A stretch of DNA of 7,099 bases from Lysobacteraceae bacterium (GTDB lineage Bacteria; Pseudomonadota; Gammaproteobacteria; Steroidobacterales; Steroidobacteraceae), in the NCBI GenBank assembly GCA_012516015.1, contig JAAYXG010000146.1:1-7099 (forward strand), read 5' to 3'. Position 1 is the first letter of the stretch; each line of letters starts with the position of its first letter. Both the position numbers and the translations under genes were made by a program. Shown here one piece after another: positions 1-6,523 of the stretch. The notes beneath the pieces are model-generated. The model searched no databases. It saw only the letters and a program-made list of their open reading frames with translations, and was not told where the DNA came from.

Positions 1-2
1 AT

Positions 3-248
3 CCATGGCCCGTCGCGGAAACGCGATGGAACGGCCAGCAGCTCAGGATCTGGGAAGCGCTGCCGCAGGATACGCTGCACACGCGCGAACCCGGACGCGT
101 CGTTCGGTGCACGAGCGAAGGAATCGATGTCGCCACCGGTGCGGGCATCCTGACCTTGAAGCGCGTGCAGCTCGCAGGTCGAAGCGCGATGTCGGCGGCC
201 GAGTTCTTGAACGCGCACCGTATCGAGAATGCGGTGCTCGGGACGTGA
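3..248 (+). CDS. fmt: Methionyl-tRNA formyltransferase, C-terminal end (partial)
   Basis: This is the last 81 codons of fmt, cut by the window start; the frame opens at base 3 and ends at TGA 246-248. Fmt transfers a formyl group from 10-formyl-tetrahydrofolate to Met-tRNAfMet so that translation can start. The visible part belongs to the C-terminal tRNA-binding domain. It begins PWPVAETRWNGQQLRIWEA, typical of the family's beta-barrel domain, and ends with the usual tail, in which residues MSAAEFLNAHRI lead to a short VLGT end. The catalytic N-terminal domain lies outside the window. The overlapping frame that opens with ATG at base 5 is only an upstream extension of rsmB and is not the real reading here. 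The stop codon overlaps the GTG start of rsmB, so the two are probably translated from one mRNA. The fmt-rsmB pairing is a common proteobacterial arrangement. Confidence 0.93.
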   Translation, partial: PWPVAETRWNGQQLRIWEALPQDTLHTREPGRVVRCTSEGIDVATGAGILTLKRVQLAGRSAMSAAEFLNAHRIENAVLGT

Positions 249-1564
249 GCGCGTCCGCCGCCGTTAGAGCGCACGCGGCGCGCGTCGTCGCCGCCGTCGT
301 TCAGGGCCGTTCGCTCGAAACCGCGCTCGTGATCGATCCCGCCATGAACGCGCAAGAACGTGGGCTGCTGCGCGCGCTGGTGTTCGATAGCGTGCGTTGG
401 TATCTGCGCCTCGATGCCATGCTCGCGTCGATGCTGTCGCGGCCGGGTCAGGCGATGAAGCCGGAAGTTCGCGCGCTCGCCATCGTCGGGCTGTGTCAGC
501 TCATGTATACGAACATTCCGACGCACGCCGCCGTGAACGAGACGGTCACGGCGGCGAAGCTCTTGGGCCATGCTCGAGCCGCCGGTGTCGTGAATGCCTT
601 GTTGCGACGTTGCTTGCGCGAACGCGCATCGCTCGCTGCGAAGGTCGATCGCGATCTCGCGACCCGCACGGCGCACCCGGCCTGGTTGGTCGAGCAGCTC
701 GCGAGGGATTGGCCGGAGCGGCATCGTCAGATATTGGATGCGAACAACGAGCGCCCGCCGTTCTGGATTCGCGTCAACCGCAGGAAGGTGTCCGGTCGAC
801 AGTACCGACGCGATTTAGAAGCCCGAGGCTGGACCATCGCCGCGAGCCTCTTCGACGATGAAGCGCTCCTCTTGGATCGCGCCGTCGACGTGGCCGAGCT
901 CCCCGGTTTCAGCGAAGGGCTCGTTTCCGTTCAGGATGCGGCGGCTCAGCTCGCGGCGCGCTTGCTCCAAGCAGAGGCGGGCGATCGGGTGCTCGACGCG
1001 TGTGCTGCGCCCGGCGGCAAGACCGGCCATATCCTGGAGCTGCAACCCGAAATCGGAGATTTGCTCGCGGTCGACGTGTCCGCAGAGCGGCTCGCGCGCG
1101 TCGAAGACAATCTGCGAAGACTCGGTCTCGAAGCTCGATGCTTGCGAGCGGACGTCGCGAACGTTGCCGCATGGTGGGACGGGACGCCTTTCGACCGCAT
1201 CTTGCTCGACGTTCCGTGCTCGGCGACCGGCGTCATTCGACGTCATCCGGACATCAAACTCTTGCGACGTCCAGAGGATATTCGCGCGCTCTCCGTCAAG
1301 CAGGCGGAGCTGCTGCGGTTTTGTTGGTCGCTGCTGCGGCCCGGCGGGCGGCTCGTCTACGCAAGCTGCTCGGCTTTGCGTGCCGAAACTACTGGCGTAA
1401 TCGGCGCGTTTCTCGGGGAGTTCGCCGAAGCTCGCGACCAGACGGAACCATCGTTCGGCAGTCTCGGTCAACACTCGGGCCCTGGGCCGGGAGCGCGAAT
1501 CGCCGCGGGATCTGCCGGCATGGACGGCTTCTATTATGCTTGTCTCGAGAAGGGAAGCGGTTAG
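245..1564 (+). CDS. rsmB: 16S rRNA (cytosine(967)-C(5))-methyltransferase RsmB
   Basis: The product (439 aa; the E. coli protein is about 430) uses S-adenosylmethionine to make m5C967 in 16S rRNA in the cytoplasm. Residues about 1-140 form a NusB-like RNA-binding domain. Residues about 225-439 form the Rossmann methyltransferase. Motif I is VLDACAAPGGKTGHILEL from residue 249. Motif IV is LLDVPCSATGV with Cys325. Motif VI is VYASCSAL with Cys375. These two cysteines are the product-release and nucleophilic residues of RNA m5C enzymes. The open frame extends upstream to base 5, but that part overlaps fmt. The GTG at 245 forms a GTGA overlap with the fmt stop and puts the N-terminus where the family expects it. 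The C-terminus is normal up to GMDGFYYACLEKG. The last codons and the TAG stop lie inside the left arm of repeat element 1, so the tail may have been rewritten by the repeat. Confidence 0.94.
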   Translation: MSASAAVRAHAARVVAAVVQGRSLETALVIDPAMNAQERGLLRALVFDSVRWYLRLDAMLASMLSRPGQAMKPEVRALAIVGLCQLMYTNIPTHAAVNETVTAAKLLGHARAAGVVNALLRRCLRERASLAAKVDRDLATRTAHPAWLVEQLARDWPERHRQILDANNERPPFWIRVNRRKVSGRQYRRDLEARGWTIAASLFDDEALLLDRAVDVAELPGFSEGLVSVQDAAAQLAARLLQAEAGDRVLDACAAPGGKTGHILELQPEIGDLLAVDVSAERLARVEDNLRRLGLEARCLRADVANVAAWWDGTPFDRILLDVPCSATGVIRRHPDIKLLRRPEDIRALSVKQAELLRFCWSLLRPGGRLVYASCSALRAETTGVIGAFLGEFAEARDQTEPSFGSLGQHSGPGPGARIAAGSAGMDGFYYACLEKGSG

Positions 1565-1632
1565 CGATTAGTTCGGAAACGGCCGCGGCCGTCACGGGAC
1601 CGCCTCGGCACCTTTAGTAACCGCTAACCGCT
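1556..1632. repeat. Inverted heptamer repeat element 1
   Basis: The left arm 1556-1571 reads AGCGGTTAGCGATTAG. The right arm 1617-1632, reverse-complemented, reads AGCGGTTAGCGGTTAC, a match at 14 of 16 positions. Each arm is a tandem 7-bp unit (AGCGGTT, then AGCGATT or AGCGGTT). The 45-bp centre holds a perfect 14-bp palindrome, ACGGCCGCGGCCGT, at 1579-1592. The left arm includes the TAG stop of rsmB (1562-1564). Directly after the right arm, CTCCC at 1631-1635 can pair with GGGAG at 1645-1649, a second small hairpin. The RNA could fold into a long stem between rsmB and the DUF4390 gene. No U-tract follows, so a classic intrinsic terminator is not supported. No promoter could be recognised in 1565-1671. 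Confidence 0.8.
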
Positions 1633-1658
1633 CCCACAAGGGGCGGGAGAGTGAAGAC

Positions 1659-1665
1659 AGAAGGA
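1659..1665 (+). promoter_or_regulatory. Ribosome binding site deciding the DUF4390 gene start
   Basis: AGAAGGA lies six bases before GTG 1672. An ATG at 1668-1670 is only two bases from this site and opens a different frame, which does not encode the recognisable protein. The spacing and the signal peptide both favour the GTG. Confidence 0.65.
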
Positions 1666-1671
1666 TAATGA

Positions 1672-2271
1672 GTGGGAGCGAGCCTCAAGTTTTGGCGCAA
1701 CCTAAGGTCACGGTACTTCGCGAACGCGAGTCGGTCGGTCGTGTTGGTCGTCATGATTGCCCTTCCCACAGCGGTTTGGGCGCAAAGCCGCTTCGACATC
1801 CGTTCGGCGTACGTCGAGCCGGCCGACGGCGTCTATGAGCTGAACGCGACGATCAACTTCGATTTGCCCGACGGCGCCCGGGCGGTCATTCGCGAAGGCG
1901 TGCCGCTCACGCTGCATTTGGAAATCGTCGTACGGCGGCAACGCAACTACTGGTTCGATCAGACCGTCGCGACGCTCGAGCAGAGCTACGAGCTCGTCTA
2001 TCACGCGCTCAGCGAGCGATACCTCGTTCGCAACTTGAACAGCGGCGAGCAAACCTCGTACGCGACGCTCGATATGGCGCTCGACGGCCTGCGCGTCATC
2101 AGCCGCCTGCCCATCTTGGATCAAGCGCTCGTAGAGCCCGGACGGCACGAGATCAGTATCCGCGCAAGAATCGACGTGCGCACGATGCCGGACGCGCTGC
2201 GCTTCGTCCTGTTCTGGACCGACGATTGGCGCCAGCGCAGCGAGTGGTACACGTGGTCTCCGCAACTGTAA
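1672..2271 (+). CDS. DUF4390 domain-containing exported protein
   Basis: The protein has 199 aa, the usual size of DUF4390 proteins, whose biochemical function is not known. A basic N-terminus (residues 1-21, several Arg/Lys) is followed by the hydrophobic stretch SVVLVVMIALPTAVWA (22-37) and a likely signal peptidase site after AVWA, so the mature protein should start near Gln38 in the periplasm. The mature part begins FDIRSAYVEPADGVYELNA and is rich in alternating beta-strand patterns. It contains the family-like segments ATINFDLPDGAR and VPLTLHLEIVVRRQRNYW, and ends in a tryptophan-rich segment with FVLFWTDDWR. It has no lipobox cysteine. The gene sits directly before the NtrY-like kinase, whose start overlaps its end. 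This rsmB-DUF4390-ntrYX order recurs in beta- and gammaproteobacteria, so a role in the envelope signal sensed by the kinase is plausible but is an inference. A later ATG at 1753 would cut into the signal peptide and is less likely. Confidence 0.85.
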   Translation: MGASLKFWRNLRSRYFANASRSVVLVVMIALPTAVWAQSRFDIRSAYVEPADGVYELNATINFDLPDGARAVIREGVPLTLHLEIVVRRQRNYWFDQTVATLEQSYELVYHALSERYLVRNLNSGEQTSYATLDMALDGLRVISRLPILDQALVEPGRHEISIRARIDVRTMPDALRFVLFWTDDWRQRSEWYTWSPQL

Positions 2272-4484
2272 AGCGCACGCTCGTCAGCGTCCTCGTGCTC
2301 GTGGGATCCGCGCTGTGGGTCGCGGCCCTGCTCATGATGGCGCAGACCGTGCAGCAGTCCGCTCACTTCAGCGATCTGCATCCGATCATCGTCGGCGTCA
2401 ATGCCGCGGGTCTCATCGTTCTATTGATCTTGATCGGCGGCCGCGTCGCGCAGCTCGTGCGCGATTGGCGCAAACGCGTCGTCGGCTCGCGCATGGAAGC
2501 GCGAATGGTGTGGATGTCGGCGACCTTGGCGCTCGCGCCGCTGCTGCTCGTTTTCTACTTCTCGGTGTTGTTTCTCAATCGCGGCATCGATAGCTGGTTT
2601 CACGTCGAGGTGCGGCAAGGGCTCGAGGATGCGCTGAAGCTCTCGCGGGCCGCGCTCGATTTGCGCATTCAAGCGCATCTTCAGCGAACGCACGAGAGTG
2701 CCCGGCGGCTTGCGGCGAGCCGGCTCGATCCGGTGCATGCGATCAACGAGCTCAGACGCGAGAGCGGCGCGCTCGAGCTGACACTGCTCGGGGCGAGCAG
2801 CCGAATCATCGCAACGAGCTCCGAGGGCATCGGCGACCACGTGCCGATCCCGGCGACGGACGAGGTCATGATGCAAGTGCGCCAAGGGCGCGACTACTTC
2901 ACGCTCGAGCCCGTCGCGGGCGGGGGCTATCTCGTGCGCACGGCCGTGCTCGTACCGGTCACCGAGCCGGGCGAAGAGGAATACGTTCTGCGGGCGATCT
3001 ATCCGATCGAGCGTCGGCTCGGCGAGCTCGCCGATACGGTCGAATCCGCCTATCAGCGCTACGGCGAGAAAGCGCGCCTGCGCGAGCCGCTCAAGACGAG
3101 CTTCACGCTGACGCTCACGCTCGTGTTGTTGTTGTCCTTGTTCGCGGCGCTCTACGGTGCACTATGGGCGGCACGGCGTCTCGTTCGGCCGATTCAAGAT
3201 CTCGTGGCAGGTACGCGCGCGGTCGCAAAAGGCGACTTCGACATGCGCCTCCCGCTCACGTCGCACGATGAGATGGGTATCCTCGTACATTCCTTCAACG
3301 ACATGACGAAACGGCTCGCTCGCGCGCGCGTCGAAATGCGCCGCAGCCAGCAGGAAGCCGAAGCGGAGCGCGCCAATCTCGCGGTGATCCTTGCGCGCTT
3401 GTCGACCGGGGTCATTTCGCTCGAACCGGATCGGACGATCCGAACCGCGAACGAAGCGGCGAGCGCCATTCTCGGAACGGACGTCGAGGCGCTCATAGGC
3501 AAGCCGCTTCAGGCGAGCACCGGCCGATCGCTGTTCGACCAGTTTCAGACCGCTTGCAGCGCACATCTGGATGCCGGCGAAACCGAATGGCGTGAGCAGA
3601 TCGTTCTGCAGAGCGAGTCGAGCCGCTGCGTTCTAATGTGTGCATGCACGTCGTTGTCGGAATTGTCGGGAGACGGCGAGAGCTCGGGCGGCTACGTGAT
3701 CGTATTCGATGACATTACCGCCCTCCTGCAAGCGCAGCGGGATGCCGCCTGGGGCGAGGTCGCGCGACGTCTGGCCCATGAGATCAAGAATCCGCTCACG
3801 CCGATTCAACTCTCGGCGGAACGGTTGCGCCACAAGCTGCTCGGGTCGATGAACGAGGCGGATGCAGCGGTGCTCGACCGCGCGACCCACACCATCGTGC
3901 AGCAGGTCGAGGCGATGAAGGAGATGGTGAACGCGTTCAGCGAGTACGCACGCGCGCCCGCGATGAACGTGTCGCGCTTCGACCTGAATCAGCTCATTAT
4001 TGAAGTTACGGAGCTGTACCGCGCGCCCGGGCGGGTCGGCCGTCCGAAGCTCGAGTTGGATCCCAACCTGCAGGAGATCGAGGCCGACCGTGGACGCATG
4101 CGCCAAATCATTCACAATCTGCTCGTGAACGCGATCGAAGCGCTCGATGCAGTCGAGGAGCCGCAAGTTCGTCTCGCGACGCGAGCGATAGAGCGCGGCG
4201 AGCAGCACTGCGCCGAAATCGTCGTGGAAGACAACGGTCCGGGATTCCGGCCGGATGTGATAGGACAGGTATTCGATCCGTACGTAACGACCAAACCGAA
4301 AGGCACTGGCCTAGGGCTCGCGATTGTGAAGAGAATTGTCGAAGAACACGGCGGCAAGATCGAGGCGGACAACGCGCGCAACGGAGGCGCGCGCGTGCGC
4401 ATCGAGTTGCCGTTGATCTCAACGATTCGGACGGGTGGCCCCCTTCGCGAGCGGCGTACCGGACCGAGGAGGGAACGTGTATGA
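2253..4484 (+). CDS. ntrY: NtrY-like sensor histidine kinase
   Basis: This is a membrane histidine kinase of about 743 aa that should phosphorylate the regulator encoded next to it. From the N-terminus it has TM1 (about 9-28), TM2 (about 46-64) and TM3 (about 87-107, ending in FLNRGIDSWF, typical of NtrY). An extracytoplasmic sensor region (about 108-283) and TM4 (about 284-305) follow. Next come a HAMP domain (LVRPIQDL with Pro313, then GDFDMRLP) and a PAS domain (about 375-485). The HisKA domain has phosphoacceptor His509 in ARRLAHEIKNPLTPIQLSAE. The HATPase domain has the N-box HNLLVNAIEA (Asn622 and Asn626), the G1 box EDNGPGF (Asp660) and the G2 box GTGLGLAIVKRI (684-695). All catalytic boxes are intact. 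The start is uncertain: GTG 2253 fits the expected MxxxxVKRTL N-terminus, with GTG 2244 and TTG 2226 as alternatives, and each overlaps the DUF4390 end. The stop overlaps the next start (ATGA). NtrY homologues are linked to nitrogen or respiratory control; the signal here is unknown. Confidence 0.92.
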   Translation: MVSATVKRTLVSVLVLVGSALWVAALLMMAQTVQQSAHFSDLHPIIVGVNAAGLIVLLILIGGRVAQLVRDWRKRVVGSRMEARMVWMSATLALAPLLLVFYFSVLFLNRGIDSWFHVEVRQGLEDALKLSRAALDLRIQAHLQRTHESARRLAASRLDPVHAINELRRESGALELTLLGASSRIIATSSEGIGDHVPIPATDEVMMQVRQGRDYFTLEPVAGGGYLVRTAVLVPVTEPGEEEYVLRAIYPIERRLGELADTVESAYQRYGEKARLREPLKTSFTLTLTLVLLLSLFAALYGALWAARRLVRPIQDLVAGTRAVAKGDFDMRLPLTSHDEMGILVHSFNDMTKRLARARVEMRRSQQEAEAERANLAVILARLSTGVISLEPDRTIRTANEAASAILGTDVEALIGKPLQASTGRSLFDQFQTACSAHLDAGETEWREQIVLQSESSRCVLMCACTSLSELSGDGESSGGYVIVFDDITALLQAQRDAAWGEVARRLAHEIKNPLTPIQLSAERLRHKLLGSMNEADAAVLDRATHTIVQQVEAMKEMVNAFSEYARAPAMNVSRFDLNQLIIEVTELYRAPGRVGRPKLELDPNLQEIEADRGRMRQIIHNLLVNAIEALDAVEEPQVRLATRAIERGEQHCAEIVVEDNGPGFRPDVIGQVFDPYVTTKPKGTGLGLAIVKRIVEEHGGKIEADNARNGGARVRIELPLISTIRTGGPLRERRTGPRRERV
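4467..4474 (+). promoter_or_regulatory. Strong ribosome binding site for the NtrX-like regulator
   Basis: AGGAGGGA lies inside the last codons of the kinase gene. Its AGGAGG core is eight bases before ATG 4481. It is the best Shine-Dalgarno match in the window and fixes the start. With the ATGA overlap it suggests coupled but strong translation of the regulator relative to the kinase. Confidence 0.8.
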
Positions 4485-5848
4485 GCGCAGCGCGCATTCT
4501 GGTAGTCGATGACGAATCCGAGATCCGAGGGCTCCTGAAGGAGATCCTCGCGGACGAAGGGTACGAGGTCGATGTCGCGGCCGACGCGGCCGAAGCGCGC
4601 GCCATTCTCGCCGAGCACGAGCCCGACCTCGTGTTGCTCGATATCTGGATGCCCGACTCTGACGGCATCACGTTGCTTCGCGAATGGGCGCAACCGAGCG
4701 GGAGCACGCCGTGCCCCGTCGTCATGATGTCGGGGCACGGCACGGTGGAAACCGCGGTCGAAGCGACGCGGCTCGGCGCATTCGACTTCGTCGAGAAGCC
4801 GCTCTCGCTCGCGAAGCTCTTGCGCACGGTGGAGCGCGCGCTCGATTCTGCCCGTAACAAACGCCAGCCGGGTCGAACGCTCGTGCCGCCGTTCCTTGCG
4901 CCGATCGGGCGCAGTCGCGTGATGCATGCGCTTCGCGAGCAGGCGCAGCAGGTCGCGCCGCACGACACGCCCGTGTTGATCGTGGGCGAGCCTGGCACGG
5001 GGCGGGAAGCATTCGCCCGCTACATCCACTCGTTGAGCCCGCGCGCGAGCGGTCCGTTCGTGCAGCTGATCGCGACCGGTGTGAGCGACGAGGGCGCCGC
5101 AACCGTGTTGCACGGGGCGGAAGACGCAAGCGGCGTACATCCTGGCGTGTTCGAGCAGGCCGCCGGCGGCGTGCTGTTCATCAACGGCATCGAAGATCTG
5201 CCGCTCAGGGCGCAGGGCATGGTCATGGCCGCGCTCGAAGCGCAATCCTTCACGCGCGTCGGCGGGGCGACCCCGGTGCAGGCGAACGTCCGCATCATCG
5301 CATCGGCGACGTCCCGCTTCCTGAACGCGGAAGGAAACGGAGAAGTCCGCGCGGACCTCTTGTCCCGGCTGAACGTCATCACGCTGCACGTACCGCCGCT
5401 CCGCGAGTACGCGCAGGACGTGCCGGACTTGCTGCGCCACTACGTGGATCGGCTCGTCGACGAGCAGCAACTTCCGTTTCGCCGCTTCGGCGTCGCCGCA
5501 CAGAATCGTCTGCGCAACTATCCGTGGCCCGGCAACGTGCGCGAGCTGAAGAATCTCGTGCAACGTTTGTTGATTCTGGGCGGAGAGGAGGAGATCAAGC
5601 TCGAAGAAATCGAGCGCGAGCTCGCGACGCACGCGCCGACGAACGAGCCGCTCGTCAAACAAGATCTGCTCGCGCTGCCGTTGCGGGAAGCGCGCGAGCA
5701 TTTCGAGCGCGCCTACCTCCAGCAGCAGCTCATCTTGTGCAACGGCAAGGTCGGCCAGCTCGCGAAACGCGTCGGCATGGAGCGAACGCACTTGTACCGC
5801 AAGCTGCGCTCGCTCGGCGTCGACTTCCGCCAGCTGGCGGAAGATTAG
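4481..5848 (+). CDS. ntrX: NtrX-like response regulator with degenerate sigma54 AAA+ domain
   Basis: This 455-aa cytoplasmic response regulator has three domains. The receiver domain (about 1-120) is complete: acidic pair Asp10/Asp11, phosphoacceptor Asp54 in LLDIWMPDSDG, Ser84 in MMSGHGT and Lys106 in FVEKPLSL. The central AAA+ domain (about 145-375) is clearly of the sigma54-activator type, with FEQAAGG, RLNVITLHVPPLRE and YPWPGNVRELKNLVQRL. Its active residues are gone: Walker A reads GEPGTGRE (Arg175 in place of Lys), Walker B reads VLFINGIEDLP (Asn235-Gly236 in place of Asp-Glu), and the segment 210-224 that should hold GAFTGA is about five residues short and lacks it. The C-terminal Fis-type helix-turn-helix (about 410-455) is good: NGKVGQLAKRVGMERTHLYR. 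The likely role is a phosphorylation-controlled DNA-binding regulator, partner of the upstream kinase, that does not open sigma54 promoters. The TAG stop is part of repeat element 2. Confidence 0.92.
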   Translation: MSAARILVVDDESEIRGLLKEILADEGYEVDVAADAAEARAILAEHEPDLVLLDIWMPDSDGITLLREWAQPSGSTPCPVVMMSGHGTVETAVEATRLGAFDFVEKPLSLAKLLRTVERALDSARNKRQPGRTLVPPFLAPIGRSRVMHALREQAQQVAPHDTPVLIVGEPGTGREAFARYIHSLSPRASGPFVQLIATGVSDEGAATVLHGAEDASGVHPGVFEQAAGGVLFINGIEDLPLRAQGMVMAALEAQSFTRVGGATPVQANVRIIASATSRFLNAEGNGEVRADLLSRLNVITLHVPPLREYAQDVPDLLRHYVDRLVDEQQLPFRRFGVAAQNRLRNYPWPGNVRELKNLVQRLLILGGEEEIKLEEIERELATHAPTNEPLVKQDLLALPLREAREHFERAYLQQQLILCNGKVGQLAKRVGMERTHLYRKLRSLGVDFRQLAED

Positions 5849-5942
5849 GGGGTAATGACTAGGGGGTAGTCAGAAAATGAGAACGGCGCGTGCGCGCCGC
5901 GCGCAGCTCTGACTATCCCCTATCCCCTGGTCATTACCCCCT
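5847..5942. repeat. Inverted heptamer repeat element 2, between convergent genes
   Basis: The left arm 5847-5874 can be read as the 7-bp units AGGGGGT, AATGACT, AGGGGGT, AGTCAGA. The right arm 5908-5942, read on the other strand, gives AGGGGGT, AATGACC, AGGGGAT, AGGGGAT, AGTCAGA. The arms are the same array except for one extra AGGGGAT unit and two base changes. The 33-bp centre contains GGCGCG-TG-CGCGCC (5885-5898), a further short hairpin. The first unit overlaps the TAG stop of the ntrX-like gene (5846-5848), and the element ends six bases before the SPOR gene stop. As RNA from either strand it could form a very long stem, so a bidirectional terminator or mRNA 3'-end stabiliser is possible. 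No U-tract is present on either side. Confidence 0.85.
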
Positions 5943-5948
5943 GAGTGA

Positions 5949-6515
5949 TCAGTCGCCGACGCGAATGACCAGCGCCTCCACCCGCGCTTGCCGCAGCTTG
6001 CTCCGCGTCTCTTCGAGCTTTTTGAGATTCGTGATGGGTCCGATGCGGACGCGGTGCCAAGTGTCCTTGTCGATCGTGACCTTCTGAATCTTGGATTCCA
6101 CGCCCTGCATCGCGATGAGGGCGCGCATCCGATCGGCATCGGCGTGATTGCGGAAGGAGCCGGCCTGAAGGATGTAGGCGCCCGGTCGCTCGACCGCGGT
6201 CGGACCGCCGCCGCTCGGTTGTTGAACGCGGCCGTCCTGTTCAGGAATGACGACCTCGAACTTCGGCAACATCTCGTAGAAGTCGTACTGCGTCTCCGCT
6301 TGTTGCGATGCCGGCGCGGGCTCCTGCGGCGGCGCGGCCTCTTCGGCGGCGATCGGCGGGGTCTGTCGGGCCATCCGCGCGGCGGGGCGGCGATCGTAGA
6401 GATAGACCGCAAGTGCAACGCTCAGCCCGAGCGCAAGGCCGACGACGAAGCCTGCGATGCCCGATACTCCCGAGCCGGAAGAACGGCGTTTGGCGTGTTT
6501 GTAAGCTCTAGGCAT
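5949..6515 (-). CDS. SPOR-domain protein, FtsN-like
   Basis: This 188-aa single-pass inner-membrane protein should bind septal peptidoglycan in the periplasm. A short basic cytoplasmic tail, MPRAYKHAKRR, is followed by a glycine-rich membrane helix (about 19-39, GIAGFVVGLALGLSVALAVY). A Pro/Ala/Glu/Gln-rich linker (about 45-75) comes next, then the segment YDFYEMLPKFEVVIPE (77-92), a motif commonly found in such proteins. The SPOR domain (about 111-188) begins GAYILQAGSFRNHADADRMR and ends VRIGPITNLKKLEETRSKLR. SPOR domains recognise glycan strands lacking stem peptides, and FtsN-type proteins activate cell division; calling this one FtsN itself is an inference. It lies downstream of argS on the same strand, as in Pseudomonas. 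The ATG start has no recognisable Shine-Dalgarno, and repeat element 3 begins only eight bases upstream. Its stop faces that of the ntrX-like gene across element 2. Confidence 0.88.
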   Translation of the reverse strand: MPRAYKHAKRRSSGSGVSGIAGFVVGLALGLSVALAVYLYDRRPAARMARQTPPIAAEEAAPPQEPAPASQQAETQYDFYEMLPKFEVVIPEQDGRVQQPSGGGPTAVERPGAYILQAGSFRNHADADRMRALIAMQGVESKIQKVTIDKDTWHRVRIGPITNLKKLEETRSKLRQARVEALVIRVGD

Positions 6516-6523
6516 ACGATTGA

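Noticed and set aside
5..244. An 80-codon N-terminal extension of RsmB from ATG at base 5
   Set aside because: This stretch is the conserved Fmt C-terminus in another frame. The extension is low-complexity Arg/Ala, and RsmB of normal length starts at GTG 245.
1605..1625. A possible sigma54 promoter around CGGCACCTTTAG before the DUF4390 gene
   Set aside because: The GG and GC elements are not at the required -24/-12 spacing and the TTGC box is absent; the right half is part of the repeat arm.
4112..5791. A 559-codon open frame on the minus strand opposite the kinase and regulator genes, and a 296-codon one at 4108-4998
   Set aside because: Both lie antisense to clearly conserved coding sequence. 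Their composition is rich in Arg, Ala and His and shows no domain; they are shadows of GC-rich codon use.
5885..5898. The GGCGCG-TG-CGCGCC hairpin as a stand-alone intrinsic terminator
   Set aside because: The loop is only two bases and no T-run follows on either strand; it is better seen as the tip of the larger element 2 palindrome.
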